NCBI RefSeq assembly: GCF_024172095.1
Contig: NZ_JAMZDX010000001.1
Coordinates: 152,001-216,000 of the forward strand
Source: Kitasatospora cinereorecta
Lineage (GTDB): Bacteria; Actinomycetota; Actinomycetes; Streptomycetales; Streptomycetaceae
DNA: 64,000 nt
Reading direction: 5' to 3'
Shown: piece after piece, positions 7,875-15,723 of the stretch
Layout of the letters: the number at the start of each line of letters is the position of its first letter
How positions within the stretch are numbered: position 1 is the first letter of the stretch
Program-made: the position numbers and the translations under genes
Notes under the pieces: model-generated
What the model was told of the DNA's origin: nothing
The model's database searches: none
What the model saw: the letters and a program-made list of their open reading frames with translations, nothing else

Positions 7875-8795
7875 TCAGCCGAGGATGATCGAGCGGGTCA
7901 GGTTGCGCGGCCGGTCCGGGTCCAGCCCGCGGTGCTCGGCCAGCGCCACGGCCAGCTTCTGCGCCCGGACCAGGTCGGCCAGCGGGTCCAGGCCGCCGTC
8001 GCCGGAGTCCGCCACCAGCAGCCCGCCGGTCGCCGCGATGTCCTCGGCCAGCCCCTGCGGCGGCTCGCCGAAGGACCAGGCCGCGCGGCCCGGCGCGGTG
8101 ATCGAGATCGGGCCGTGCCGGTACTCCATCGCCGGGTAGGCCTCGGTCCAGGCCAGCGACGCCTCGCGCATCTTCAGCCCCGCCTCCTGGGCCAGGCCGT
8201 TGGTCCAGCCGCCGCCCAGGAAGGTGAACTGCTCGCAGGCCACCAGCTCGGCCGGCACCTCCCAGGCCACCGCCCGCTCGGCGTCGGCGGCCGCCCGGGC
8301 CACCGTGGCGACCCCGGCCGGCAGCGCGCCCTCGATCTCCAGGTGCGCCCGGAGCAGGGCCAGCACGGTGGTGGCGAAGCGGGTCTGCACCACCGAGCGC
8401 TCGTCCGCGAAGCCCAGGTCGACCAGGTGGTCGGCGACGCCGGCGATCGGCTGCGAGATGTCCGCGGTGATCGCCGTGCTCGGCGCCTTCACCTCAGACA
8501 GCAGGCGCAGGACCTCCGTCGTGGTGCCGGAGCGGCTGATCGCCAGCACCCGGTCGTAGCTGCGCCGGTACGGGAACTCCGACGCTGCGAAGGCGTCGGT
8601 CTCGCCGTGTCCGCCGGCCTCGCGCAGCGCGGCGTACGCCTGCGCCATGAACCACGAGGTGCCGCAGCCGACCACGGCCACGCGCTCGCCGCGCTGCGGC
8701 AGGTCGGCGGCCGAGACGCCGGCCTGGGCGGCCGCGGTGCGCCAGTCGGCGGGCTGGGTGGCGATCTCCTCGCCGGTCAGAGAGGGGTACGGCAT
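7875..8795 (-). CDS. SIS-domain sugar-phosphate isomerase/deaminase (AgaS/NagB-II-like)
   Basis: The 306-residue protein has two SIS folds and no glutaminase domain. The first SIS domain has VAVVGCGTSWFMAQA and the phosphosugar-binding loop AISRSGTTTEVLRLL; the second has FLGGGWTNGLAQEAGLKMREA and EYRHGPISI. This layout matches AgaS and NagB-II-type enzymes that deaminate galactosamine- or glucosamine-6-phosphate to the ketose phosphate, and it resembles the C-terminal half of GlmS. Its place between nagKA and a DeoR regulator supports a deaminase step downstream of NagA. ATG at 8795 is preceded by AAGGAG. A promoter with TATAAA and TTGCGC lies upstream. Confidence 0.85.
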   Translation of the reverse strand: MPYPSLTGEEIATQPADWRTAAAQAGVSAADLPQRGERVAVVGCGTSWFMAQAYAALREAGGHGETDAFAASEFPYRRSYDRVLAISRSGTTTEVLRLLSEVKAPSTAITADISQPIAGVADHLVDLGFADERSVVQTRFATTVLALLRAHLEIEGALPAGVATVARAAADAERAVAWEVPAELVACEQFTFLGGGWTNGLAQEAGLKMREASLAWTEAYPAMEYRHGPISITAPGRAAWSFGEPPQGLAEDIAATGGLLVADSGDGGLDPLADLVRAQKLAVALAEHRGLDPDRPRNLTRSIILG

Positions 8796-8823
8796 GGGTA
8801 CGGGCTCCTTCGAGGTTCCCTAC

Positions 8824-8875
8824 TGCTTGCGTAAACCTGATTGATTTATAGCCTTTTCGCGCAGGATTGCGCAAT
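8824..8875 (-). promoter_or_regulatory. SIS-gene promoter with TTGCG-type operators
   Basis: On the minus strand, TTGCGC (8874-8869) and TATAAA (8850-8845) are spaced 18 bp and form a good -35/-10 pair for the SIS gene. The perfect palindrome ATTGCGCAAT (8866-8875) overlaps the -35 box, and TTGCGTAAAC (8827-8836) lies near the predicted start point. Both share the TTGCG half-site with the palindrome at 9787-9805. Control by the divergent DeoR protein is inferred. Confidence 0.55.
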
Positions 8876-8985
8876 GGGGCGGGGGGTGGAAGCCCGTGAC
8901 CCGCCGCGCGCCGGGGTGCGGATGTGCAAAGCTGTGCGTGTTTCGCGCGGTCCCGCGCGTTGAGTGCGCAGGAGGGGCGACACCC

Positions 8986-9780
8986 GTGTCCAGGTACGAG
9001 CGGTGGAACGCGCTGCTGGAGCTGCTGGCCGAGCACGGCAAGCTGGAGGTCGAGGAGGCCGCCGAGGCGCTGAGCGTCTCCGCCGCCACCATCCGCCGCG
9101 ACCTCGACCAGCTGGCCCGGCAGCAGATGGTCACCCGCACCCGCGGCGGCGCCGTCGCCCACAACGTCTCCTACGACCTCCCGCTGCGCTACAAGACTGC
9201 CCGCAACGCCGACGCCAAGCAGCGGATCGGCGCGGCGGTCGCGGGCCTGATCGCCCCCGGCGAGGTGGTCGGCCTCAATGGCGGCACCACCACCACCGAG
9301 GTCGCCCGGGCGGTCGCGGTCCGCCCCGAGCTGACCGAGCGCCCCGAGGGCGGCCCCGGCCAGGCGCTCACCGTGGTCACCAACGCGCTCAACATCGCCA
9401 ACGAGCTGACCGTCCGGCCGCAGGTGAAGATCGTGGTCACCGGCGGGGTGGCCCGCCCGCAGTCGTACGAGCTGATCGGCCCGCTGGCCGGCCTGGTGCT
9501 CTCCGAACTCGCCCTCGACATCACCGTGCTCGGCGTCGACGCGATCGACGTCGAACACGGCGCCACCGCGCACCACGAGGGCGAGGCCAGCGTCAACCGG
9601 CTGCTCGCCGAACGGGCCCGCCGGGTGGTGGTCGCCGCCGACTCCTCCAAGCTCGGACACCGCGCCTTCGCCCGGATCTGCGGCGTCGACCGGATCGACG
9701 CGCTGGTCACCGACGACGGCGTGGCGCCCGAACTCGCCGCCGCCTTCACGGAGTCCGGCGTCGAGGTGATCGTCGCGTGA
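8986..9780 (+). CDS. DeoR/GlpR-family sugar-phosphate-responsive regulator
   Basis: The 264-residue regulator has an N-terminal DeoR winged helix (RWNALLELLAEHGK...AEALSVSAATIRRDLDQL, then TRTRGGAV) and a C-terminal ribose-phosphate-isomerase-like sensor with the phosphate-binding GLNGGTTTTEVARA, TVVTNALNIANEL and VVTGGVARPQSYELIGP. Such proteins usually repress sugar catabolic operons until a phosphorylated sugar binds. It diverges from the SIS gene and is followed by a sugar-binding lipoprotein, so it probably controls one or both; candidate sites are at 8824-8875 and 9787-9805. The GTG at 8986 has GGAGGGG at 8971-8977 with good spacing, and upstream extensions lack similarity. Confidence 0.9.
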   Translation: MSRYERWNALLELLAEHGKLEVEEAAEALSVSAATIRRDLDQLARQQMVTRTRGGAVAHNVSYDLPLRYKTARNADAKQRIGAAVAGLIAPGEVVGLNGGTTTTEVARAVAVRPELTERPEGGPGQALTVVTNALNIANELTVRPQVKIVVTGGVARPQSYELIGPLAGLVLSELALDITVLGVDAIDVEHGATAHHEGEASVNRLLAERARRVVVAADSSKLGHRAFARICGVDRIDALVTDDGVAPELAAAFTESGVEVIVA

Positions 9781-9786
9781 CGTCCG

Positions 9787-9805
9787 CGTTGCGCATGACG
9801 CAACG
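9787..9805. promoter_or_regulatory. 19-bp palindrome upstream of the solute-binding protein
   Basis: CGTTGCG and CGCAACG form perfect 7-bp arms around CATGA. The site starts 7 bp after the DeoR stop and ends 102 bp before the lipoprotein start. It shares TTGCG with the sites upstream of the SIS gene, which makes it the best candidate operator for the DeoR protein. Confidence 0.5.
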
Positions 9806-9907
9806 TCGGCTGACACTTCGATAACGCCGCGACCTGGAGGTCTGGACCACCACGGGGGATTCCTGCGAGTGTGGCCGCCGCTACCTTTAGTGAAGGCGGT
9901 TGCCCCC

Positions 9908-11173
9908 GTGAAGAGACCCGTCCTGCTGCCCCTCACCCTCGCCGCCGGCCTGCTGCTCGGCGGCTGCGGCACCATCACCGGCGGATCCGGCGGGGACGTC
10001 ACCCTCCGGATGGTCGCCGCCGACTACGGGGACAGCGACGCCACCGGCACCGGCCACTACTGGGACGACGTGGTCCGGCGCTTCGAGGACACCGCGCCGG
10101 GCTTCAAGGTCTCGGTGGAGGTGGTCAGTTGGAACGACATCGACAAGCATGTCGCGGACCTCGTCAAGGCCGGCAAGGTCCCCGACATCGTGCAGACCGG
10201 CGGCTACGCCGACCAGGTCGCCGCCGACCGGCTCTATCCCGCCAGCGACGTGCTCTCCATCGACACCCAGGCCAACATGATCGACGCCTTCGCCAAGGCC
10301 GGCCAGGTGCTCGGCAGCCAGTACGGCATCCCCTTCGTCGCCTCCACCCGGGTGTTCGTCTACAACAAGGCGGTCTTCCAGAAGGCCGGCATCACCACCC
10401 CGCCCGTCACCTGGGACGACCTGAAGAAGGACGCCGAACTCATCAAGTCCAAGGTCCCCGGCGTCACCCCGTACGCCCTGCCGCTCGGGCCCGAGGAGGC
10501 CCAGGGCGAATCGACGATCTGGACCATGAGCGGCGGCGGCTCGCTCGCCGACAACGCCGGCAACTACACCATCGACTCCACCCAGAACCGGGCCACCTTC
10601 GCCTGGCTGCGGACCAATCTGATCGACCGTCACCTCACCTACCCCGACCCGGGTACCGTCGACCGCAAGACCGCCTTCGCGGACTTCGCGGCCGGCAAGG
10701 TCGCCATGCTCAACGGCCACCCCGGCCTGATCCAGAAGGCCGTCGAGGCGAAGATCGACTACGGTACGGCGGCCATCCCGCGCCGCGACGCCGCCGCCAG
10801 GCCCGGCACCCTCGGCGTGGCCGACTGGATGATGGCCTTCAAGGCCAACGGGCACAAGGCGGAGATCAAGAAGTTCCTCAACTTCGTCTACCAGAAGGAG
10901 AACACGCTCAAGTTCGACGAGGAGTACAACCTCCTCCCGGTCACCCAGGACACCCGCGCCGAGATGACCGGCAGCGGCAAGCACCAGGACCTCGCCGAAT
11001 TCCTCAACGCCCTCCCCAACGCCAACTTCTACCCGCTCGGCGACCCCTCCTGGGACAAGGTCAGCGGCCTGGTCAAGCAGCGGATCGGCGGCGCCGTGAA
11101 GCCCGACGGCGACAAGGTCCTCGCCGACCTCCAGACCGCCGCCGCCCAGGAAGCCGGCCGCGCCCGCCACTAA
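9908..11173 (+). CDS. Extracellular sugar-binding lipoprotein (ABC family 1)
   Basis: The 421-residue solute-binding protein starts VKRPVLLPLTLAAG with lipobox LLGGC, so it is predicted to be a lipoprotein on the outer face of the membrane. The mature part has family-1 features: WDDVVRRFEDTAPGFKVSVEVVSWNDI, a hinge strand, PDIVQTGGYADQ, YNKAVFQKAGITTPPVTWDDL, and MLNGHPGLIQKA with ADWMMAFKANGHKAEIKKFLNF. It would deliver a sugar or oligosaccharide to an ABC permease, but no permease or ATPase gene is adjacent, so it must use partners encoded elsewhere (streptomycetes share MsiK-type ATPases). Its position suggests an amino sugar or a chitin or peptidoglycan fragment; the ligand is not determinable here. 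Confidence 0.88.
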   Translation: MKRPVLLPLTLAAGLLLGGCGTITGGSGGDVTLRMVAADYGDSDATGTGHYWDDVVRRFEDTAPGFKVSVEVVSWNDIDKHVADLVKAGKVPDIVQTGGYADQVAADRLYPASDVLSIDTQANMIDAFAKAGQVLGSQYGIPFVASTRVFVYNKAVFQKAGITTPPVTWDDLKKDAELIKSKVPGVTPYALPLGPEEAQGESTIWTMSGGGSLADNAGNYTIDSTQNRATFAWLRTNLIDRHLTYPDPGTVDRKTAFADFAAGKVAMLNGHPGLIQKAVEAKIDYGTAAIPRRDAAARPGTLGVADWMMAFKANGHKAEIKKFLNFVYQKENTLKFDEEYNLLPVTQDTRAEMTGSGKHQDLAEFLNALPNANFYPLGDPSWDKVSGLVKQRIGGAVKPDGDKVLADLQTAAAQEAGRARH

Positions 11174-11183
11174 TCTTTACGGC

Positions 11184-11411
11184 GTGGCAGAGCTGAGTGA
11201 GCGGGACCTGGCGGTGCTGGGGCTGGAGGCGCGGAGCTGGCGGACGGTCGGCGCGAAGGAACAGGCCGTCCGCGAGGAGCTCGGCATCTCCGCCACCCGC
11301 TACTACCAGCTGCTGAACGCCCTGCTGGACCGCGAGGAGGCCCTCGCCCACGACCCGGTCCTGGTCAACCGCCTCCGCCGCCTCCGCGACACCCGCCGCC
11401 GGGCCCGCTAG
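11184..11411 (+). CDS. DUF3263 family protein
   Basis: The 75-residue, Arg-rich protein reads like a small helical DNA-binding unit: LSERDLAVLGLEARSW, then VGAKEQAVREELGISATRYYQLLNALLDR with a helix-turn-helix pattern, then a basic tail ending RRRAR. It belongs to the actinobacterial DUF3263 family, whose function is unknown. The GTG at 11184 lies 8 bp after the lipoprotein stop, so the two are probably co-transcribed. Confidence 0.8.
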   Translation: MAELSERDLAVLGLEARSWRTVGAKEQAVREELGISATRYYQLLNALLDREEALAHDPVLVNRLRRLRDTRRRAR

Positions 11412-11434
11412 ACCGCTCGCGCCGGGCGGCGGCG

Positions 11435-11451
11435 CCGGTCACGGGTATCGG
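11435..11451. repeat. 17-bp element shared with the flavin-reductase promoter
   Basis: CCGGTCACGGGTATCGG differs at one base from 1333-1349. It ends 25 bp before the otsB ATG. Its core resembles the PadR-type palindrome at 21385-21407. Function unknown. Confidence 0.35.
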
Positions 11452-11476
11452 CGCAGGGGGTGGGTACGGTCGGGGC

Positions 11477-12328
11477 ATGGGTATTGCGGAGCCGAGGACG
11501 GCGGCGGGGCGGGACGGGCTGGCCGGGGTGCTGGCGGAGCCGGAGCGCACGGTGGTGGCGCTGGACTTCGACGGGACGCTGGCGCCGATCGTGCCGGATC
11601 CGGACCGGGCGCGGGCACTGCCCGGGGTGGCGGCGGCGCTGTCCGCGCTGGCCCCGCTGGTCGGCGCGGTGGTGGTGGTGACCGGGCGGCCGGCGGCGAA
11701 GGCGGTCGAGTACGGCGGGCTGGCCGGGGTGCCGGGGCTGGAGCACCTGACCGTACTGGGCCACTACGGCGCCGAACGCTGGGAGGCCGGGACGGGCGAG
11801 GTGACCGCGCCAGAGGTGCACCCCGGCGTGGCGGCCGTCCGCGCCGAACTGCCCGCCCTGCTGGGGCGGGAGGACGCACCCGCGGGCACCTGGATCGAGG
11901 ACAAGGACCGCGCCCTGGCCGTGCACACCCGCCGCACCCCCGACCCGGACGCCGCCGTGGCCCGGCTGCGCGAGCCGCTCGCCGCGCTGGCCGCCCGGCA
12001 CGGGCTGCTGGTCGAGCCCGGCCGGATGGTCCTGGAGCTGCGCCCGCCGGGCGTGGACAAGGGCGCGGCGCTGAACGGCTTCCTGGCCGGGCGGGTGCGC
12101 GGCCCGGTGGTGTACGCCGGCGACGACCTCGGCGACCTGGCCGCCTACGCGGCGGTCGAGAAGCGCCGCGCGGACGGCCTGCCCGGCCTGCTGGTGTGCA
12201 GCGCGCCGGTGACCGGCGAGCCGCCGGTGCGCGAACTCGCCGACCGGGCGGACCTGGTGGTCCCGGGCCCGGCCGGCGTGGTGGACCTGCTCACCGCACT
12301 GGCCGCCCGGATCGGCGGCGAGCGCTGA
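11477..12328 (+). CDS. otsB: Trehalose-6-phosphate phosphatase
   Basis: The 283-residue HAD-superfamily phosphatase removes the phosphate from trehalose-6-phosphate to give trehalose. HAD motif I is LDFDGTLAPI, followed by DPDRA as in trehalose phosphatases. VVVVTGRP is motif II, GHYGAERWE the cap region, and YAGDDLGDLAAY the motif IV metal site. Size and motifs match the OtsB family. It converges on otsA, with 21 bp between the stops, so both steps of the OtsAB pathway are encoded here but on opposite strands. Confidence 0.92.
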   Translation: MGIAEPRTAAGRDGLAGVLAEPERTVVALDFDGTLAPIVPDPDRARALPGVAAALSALAPLVGAVVVVTGRPAAKAVEYGGLAGVPGLEHLTVLGHYGAERWEAGTGEVTAPEVHPGVAAVRAELPALLGREDAPAGTWIEDKDRALAVHTRRTPDPDAAVARLREPLAALAARHGLLVEPGRMVLELRPPGVDKGAALNGFLAGRVRGPVVYAGDDLGDLAAYAAVEKRRADGLPGLLVCSAPVTGEPPVRELADRADLVVPGPAGVVDLLTALAARIGGER

Positions 12329-12349
12329 CACAGTGGGCGGAGCCCGGGT

Positions 12350-13819
12350 TCAGCCGAGGGCGGTGAGCTGGTCGAGGAACCACTGCTGGGGTGGGAGCGC
12401 GGTGGCCGCGGCGGCGAGCCGCTTGGTGCGGTCGGCGCGTTCGCCGGCGGGCATGGTGAGGGCCCGGTGCAGGGCGTCGGCGGTGGCGATGACGTCGAAG
12501 GGGTTGACGGTGATGGCATCCTCGGCGAGTTCGGCGAAGGCGCCGGCCTCCCGGGAGAGCACCAGCGCGCAGCCCTGGTCGGAGACCACCGGGATCTCCT
12601 TGGCGACCAGGTTCATGCCGTCCCGGATCGGGTTGACCAGGGCGACGTCGGCCAGCCGGTAGGCGGCGAGCGAGCGCGGGAAGTCGTCGTTGACGTGCAG
12701 GATCAGCGGCTGCCAGGTGGAGGTGCCGAACTCGTCGTTGATCTCGTGGGCGATCCGCTGCACCGCCGCGGTGTACTCGCGGTACTCCGGGAGGTCGTGC
12801 CGGGAAGGGTAGGCGAAGGCGATGTGCACCACCCGGTCCAGCCACTCGGGGCGGGTGCGCAGCAGGTGCCGGTAGGCGAGCAGGCCGCGGACGATGTTCT
12901 TGCTCAGCTCGGTGCGGTCGACCCGGACGACGGTCCGGCGCTCGCCGACCGCCTCCCGCAGGGTGGCCAGCCGGGCGTCCACGTCGGGGCGGTGTGCCCG
13001 TTCGCGCAGGAAGTCGGCGTCGGCGCCGAGGCCGTGCACGCCGAGGGCGGTGGTGCGGCCGCGGTACGTGACGGTGAGTGCCGCGCGGTCCACCTCGGCG
13101 CCGAGCAGGGCCTCGCAGCAGTCGGCGAAGGCGAGCGCCCAGCGGCGGGTGAGGAAGCCGGCCCGGTCGGCGCCGAGGATGCCGGTGAGCACCTCGGCCG
13201 CGACGTCGTCGGGCAGCAGGCGGTAGTACTCGGGCGGGGCCCACGGGGTGTGCGAGAAGTGGCCGATCCGCAGGTCGGGGCGGAGCTCCCGGAGCCGGCC
13301 GGGGACCAGTGACAGGTGGTAGTCCTGGACCAGGACGGCGGCGCCCGGGGCGGCCTCGGCGGCCAGCGCCTCGGTGAAGGCGGTGTTGTACGCGCCGTAG
13401 GACTCCCACTCGCGGCGGAAGCGCTCGTCGAAGACCGGCGAGGTGGGGGTGTCGTAGAGCAGGTGGTGGACGAACCACAGGGTGGAGTTGGCGATGCCGT
13501 TGTACGCCCGGGCGAAGGTGCCCGGGTCGATGTCCAGCATCCGGACGGCCTGTCCGCCGACGTCGTGCCCGGCGAGGTCGAGCCGGCCGTCGGGGGCCTG
13601 TCGGGCAGCCGTGCGGTCCGCCTCGGAGAGGGCGGCGCACACCCAGACCGCGTTGGGGTCCTCGATCGCGGAGAGACCCGAGACCAGGCCGCCGCCGCCT
13701 CTGCGCAGGGTCAGTGTCCCGTCGTCCTCGCTGGTGAAGGACACCGGACCCCGGTTGGAGGCCACCAGGATCGGGGCGGAGCCGGACGGATCGGGGCGTT
13801 CGGTCGCGAGATCGGCCAT
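12350..13819 (-). CDS. otsA: Trehalose-6-phosphate synthase
   Basis: The 489-residue GT20 glycosyltransferase joins a nucleotide-activated glucose to glucose-6-phosphate. The N-terminus has [11 protein letters not shown]; the acceptor side has [13 protein letters not shown] and [15 protein letters not shown]; the donor side has [45 protein letters not shown] and [15 protein letters not shown]. All are typical of OtsA. ATG at 13819 is preceded by CAAGG and begins just before the conserved region; the frame is open 37 codons further upstream but without family similarity. Trehalose is the main spore and osmotic-stress sugar in streptomycetes. Confidence 0.93.
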   Translation of the reverse strand: MADLATERPDPSGSAPILVASNRGPVSFTSEDDGTLTLRRGGGGLVSGLSAIEDPNAVWVCAALSEADRTAARQAPDGRLDLAGHDVGGQAVRMLDIDPGTFARAYNGIANSTLWFVHHLLYDTPTSPVFDERFRREWESYGAYNTAFTEALAAEAAPGAAVLVQDYHLSLVPGRLRELRPDLRIGHFSHTPWAPPEYYRLLPDDVAAEVLTGILGADRAGFLTRRWALAFADCCEALLGAEVDRAALTVTYRGRTTALGVHGLGADADFLRERAHRPDVDARLATLREAVGERRTVVRVDRTELSKNIVRGLLAYRHLLRTRPEWLDRVVHIAFAYPSRHDLPEYREYTAAVQRIAHEINDEFGTSTWQPLILHVNDDFPRSLAAYRLADVALVNPIRDGMNLVAKEIPVVSDQGCALVLSREAGAFAELAEDAITVNPFDVIATADALHRALTMPAGERADRTKRLAAAATALPPQQWFLDQLTALG

Positions 13820-13889
13820 ACAGCCAACCTTGCCGCCGTTCCTTCCACGCAAACCACTCGGCACGGCCGGGGCGGGTGAACAACCTGGG

Positions 13890-14366
13890 TCATCCCCGGG
13901 AGTCGTACCCGTTCGGCGGTCCGGACTCAAGCAGCGGCACCACGGCGGGCCACCACGGCGGCCGCCCCCCGGGGCAGCGCTCGGGCCGGTAGTGGCCGTC
14001 CGGCGGGGCGACGGTGAGGGCCGCGTCCACGGCGGCGCAGCCGGCCAGCGCGACCAGTCCCGCCAGGCCCGCCGCCCCGAGCGCCACCCCCAGCCGGGCC
14101 GGCCGGGAGAGCGCCAGCACCGCGACGAACGGCGCCGGGAAGGCGGCGAGGAACGCCGCGAACCCCAGCAGGGTCCAGGGGAAGCCGCTCAGCGGGCCGT
14201 GGTCGGCGAGCGCCGCCGCGGCGCCGGGCGTCGTCCCCGCGCAGTAACCCCAGCTGCCTCGCGCGAGGTCGCCGACCGCGGCGGCGGTGGCGATCCCCAG
14301 CACCGGTCCGACCACCAGGGCCAGGCAGCCGGCGCCGGTCCGGGCCCGGGTGTCCGTCGGCCGCAT
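13890..14366 (-). CDS. Conserved hypothetical membrane protein
   Basis: The 158-residue protein has about three or four hydrophobic spans: CLALVVGPVLGIATAAAVG, GFPWTLLGFAAFLAAFPAPFVAVLAL, and GVALGAAGLAGLVALAGCAAV, followed by a Pro-rich tail. GGGGAG precedes the ATG at 14366. It lies between otsA and gpgS in the same direction. I do not recognise a named family, and there are no catalytic motifs. Confidence 0.68.
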   Translation of the reverse strand: MRPTDTRARTGAGCLALVVGPVLGIATAAAVGDLARGSWGYCAGTTPGAAAALADHGPLSGFPWTLLGFAAFLAAFPAPFVAVLALSRPARLGVALGAAGLAGLVALAGCAAVDAALTVAPPDGHYRPERCPGGRPPWWPAVVPLLESGPPNGYDSRG

Positions 14367-14406
14367 GCGCTCCCCTTCCGTCGCGGACGGGGACGCCGCG
14401 GCCGGG

Positions 14407-15411
14407 TCAGCGGTTGCGGTACTCCGGGACGGTGGCCATCGGGGGGCGTTCGGTGGCGGAGACGTGGTGGGTGTGCCAGGTGAAGGCGCGGGTGGCGGCG
14501 TCCCGGGTGAACTGGGTGAGCTCCGGGTGGACCAGGTCGGCGGCGGCCTTGAGGCGGTGGGTGCGGTCGAGGCGTTCCAGGGCGGTGCGGTAGATGGTGG
14601 CGGCCATCCGGCCGAGGGCCTGGCCGTCCTGGTGGCGGTGGTGGCGGACGCCCACGTCGACCTGGGCGAGGGCGTCCAGGCCGACCTCGTCGAGGGCGTC
14701 GACCAGCAGGCCGAGCTCCACGCCGTAGCCGGTGGGGAAATGTAGCCGTTCCAGCAGCGAGCGGCGGGCCGCGTACTCGCCGCCGAGCGGCTGGACGAAC
14801 CCGGCCAGCTGCGGCCAGTGCAGGTTCAGCAGTGGCCGGGCGACCAGCTCGGTGACCCGGCCGCCGCCGGCCGGCACGACCGCGCCGCCGGTCTCCAGCG
14901 GCCGGTCGTACATGGCCTTGACCAGCTGGACCGACGGGTCGGTGAGCAGCGGTCCGACGATCCCGGAGACGAACACCGGGTCGAACTCGCGCAGGTCGGC
15001 GTCGATGAAGCAGACGATCGCGCCGCGGGTGACCAGCAGCGAGCGCCAGAGCACCTCGCCCTTGCCCGGCTCGGCGGGCAGTCGCGGGAGTATCGAGTCG
15101 CGGTGCACGACCCGGGCCCCGGCCGCGGCGGCGGTCTCCGCGGTGCGGTCCACCGAGCCGGAGTCGACCACCACCAGCTCGTCCACCAGCGGCACCCGCT
15201 CCATCAGCTCCGTCCGAATGGCGGACACGATCTCGCCGACCGTCGGCTCCTCGTCCAGGGCGGGCAGCACCACGCTGACCGTGCCCGCCGGACCGGCCGC
15301 GCGCTTGGCGGCCAGCAGTGTCTCGACCGGCCGGGCCGCCGCTGTCCAGGAGCGGCGGCGCAGCCACGCGGCCACCTCCGGAAGGACGCCGGGGTCGAAC
15401 TGCTCGGTCAA
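14407..15411 (-). CDS. gpgS: Glucosyl-3-phosphoglycerate synthase
   Basis: The 334-residue retaining glycosyltransferase (GT81) transfers glucose from a nucleotide sugar to 3-phosphoglycerate. The nucleotide-binding fold includes TVSVVLPALDEEPTVGEI, ELVVVDSGSVDRTAETA and the metal-binding CFIDADLREF. The acceptor region has FVQPLGGEYAARRSLLERL, GYGVELGLLVDAL and DVGVRHHRHQ. All fit GpgS. The product is the precursor of glucosylglycerate, and in mycobacteria of methylglucose lipopolysaccharides. No dedicated phosphatase (GpgP) is adjacent. The start is a TTG at 15411 with AGGAG seven bases upstream. It is divergent from thrC. Confidence 0.92.
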   Translation of the reverse strand: MTEQFDPGVLPEVAAWLRRRSWTAAARPVETLLAAKRAAGPAGTVSVVLPALDEEPTVGEIVSAIRTELMERVPLVDELVVVDSGSVDRTAETAAAAGARVVHRDSILPRLPAEPGKGEVLWRSLLVTRGAIVCFIDADLREFDPVFVSGIVGPLLTDPSVQLVKAMYDRPLETGGAVVPAGGGRVTELVARPLLNLHWPQLAGFVQPLGGEYAARRSLLERLHFPTGYGVELGLLVDALDEVGLDALAQVDVGVRHHRHQDGQALGRMAATIYRTALERLDRTHRLKAAADLVHPELTQFTRDAATRAFTWHTHHVSATERPPMATVPEYRNR

Positions 15412-15518
15412 GATCTCGCTCCTCGTCTCGGCCGTCTCGGGGATCGGACGGCATGGGGTGACGGTCGGGGCCTTCGGTTACAGTCTTCGTACTGCGATCA
15501 GACCTTCGCACGTCGGGG

Positions 15519-15562
15519 TCGGTCGTGGCGCACGACCGCAGGTTCGGTCGTGGCGCATGACC
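15519..15562. promoter_or_regulatory. Tandem palindromic operators between gpgS and thrC
   Basis: GGTCGTG-GCG-CACGACC (15521-15537) is a perfect 7-bp-arm palindrome. Twenty-five bp downstream is a near copy, GGTCGTG-GCG-CATGACC (15546-15562). The direct repeat of a palindrome lies upstream of the thrC riboswitch, in the divergent promoter region. The binding protein is unknown. Confidence 0.5.
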
Positions 15563-15575
15563 CACAACTTCACAG

Positions 15576-15706
15576 AGCTCATCCAGAGGGACTGAGGGAA
15601 CGGCCCGTTGACGTCCCGGCAACCCTCCCGCGCGGCTTTCGCAGGCCCCCGCGGGACAGGTGCCAATTCCGTCCCGTGGCGCGCCCGCGCACGGGGAAGA
15701 TGAGGA
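15576..15706 (+). promoter_or_regulatory. SAM-I (S-box) riboswitch upstream of thrC
   Basis: The leader matches the S-box pattern. P1 is CTCATC (15578-15583) pairing with GATGAG (15699-15704). Then come CCAGAGGGACTGAGGGA, the CCCGTTGACGTCCCGGCAACC core, the GGTGCCAATTCC segment and a P4-like stem before GAAGATGAG. SAM binding should lower expression. The P1 3' strand runs directly into GAGGAG, purine-rich sequence ahead of thrC, so control at translation is plausible; no separate terminator with a U-tract is seen. Confidence 0.9.
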
Positions 15707-15723
15707 GAGAGGCCTCCGCCACC

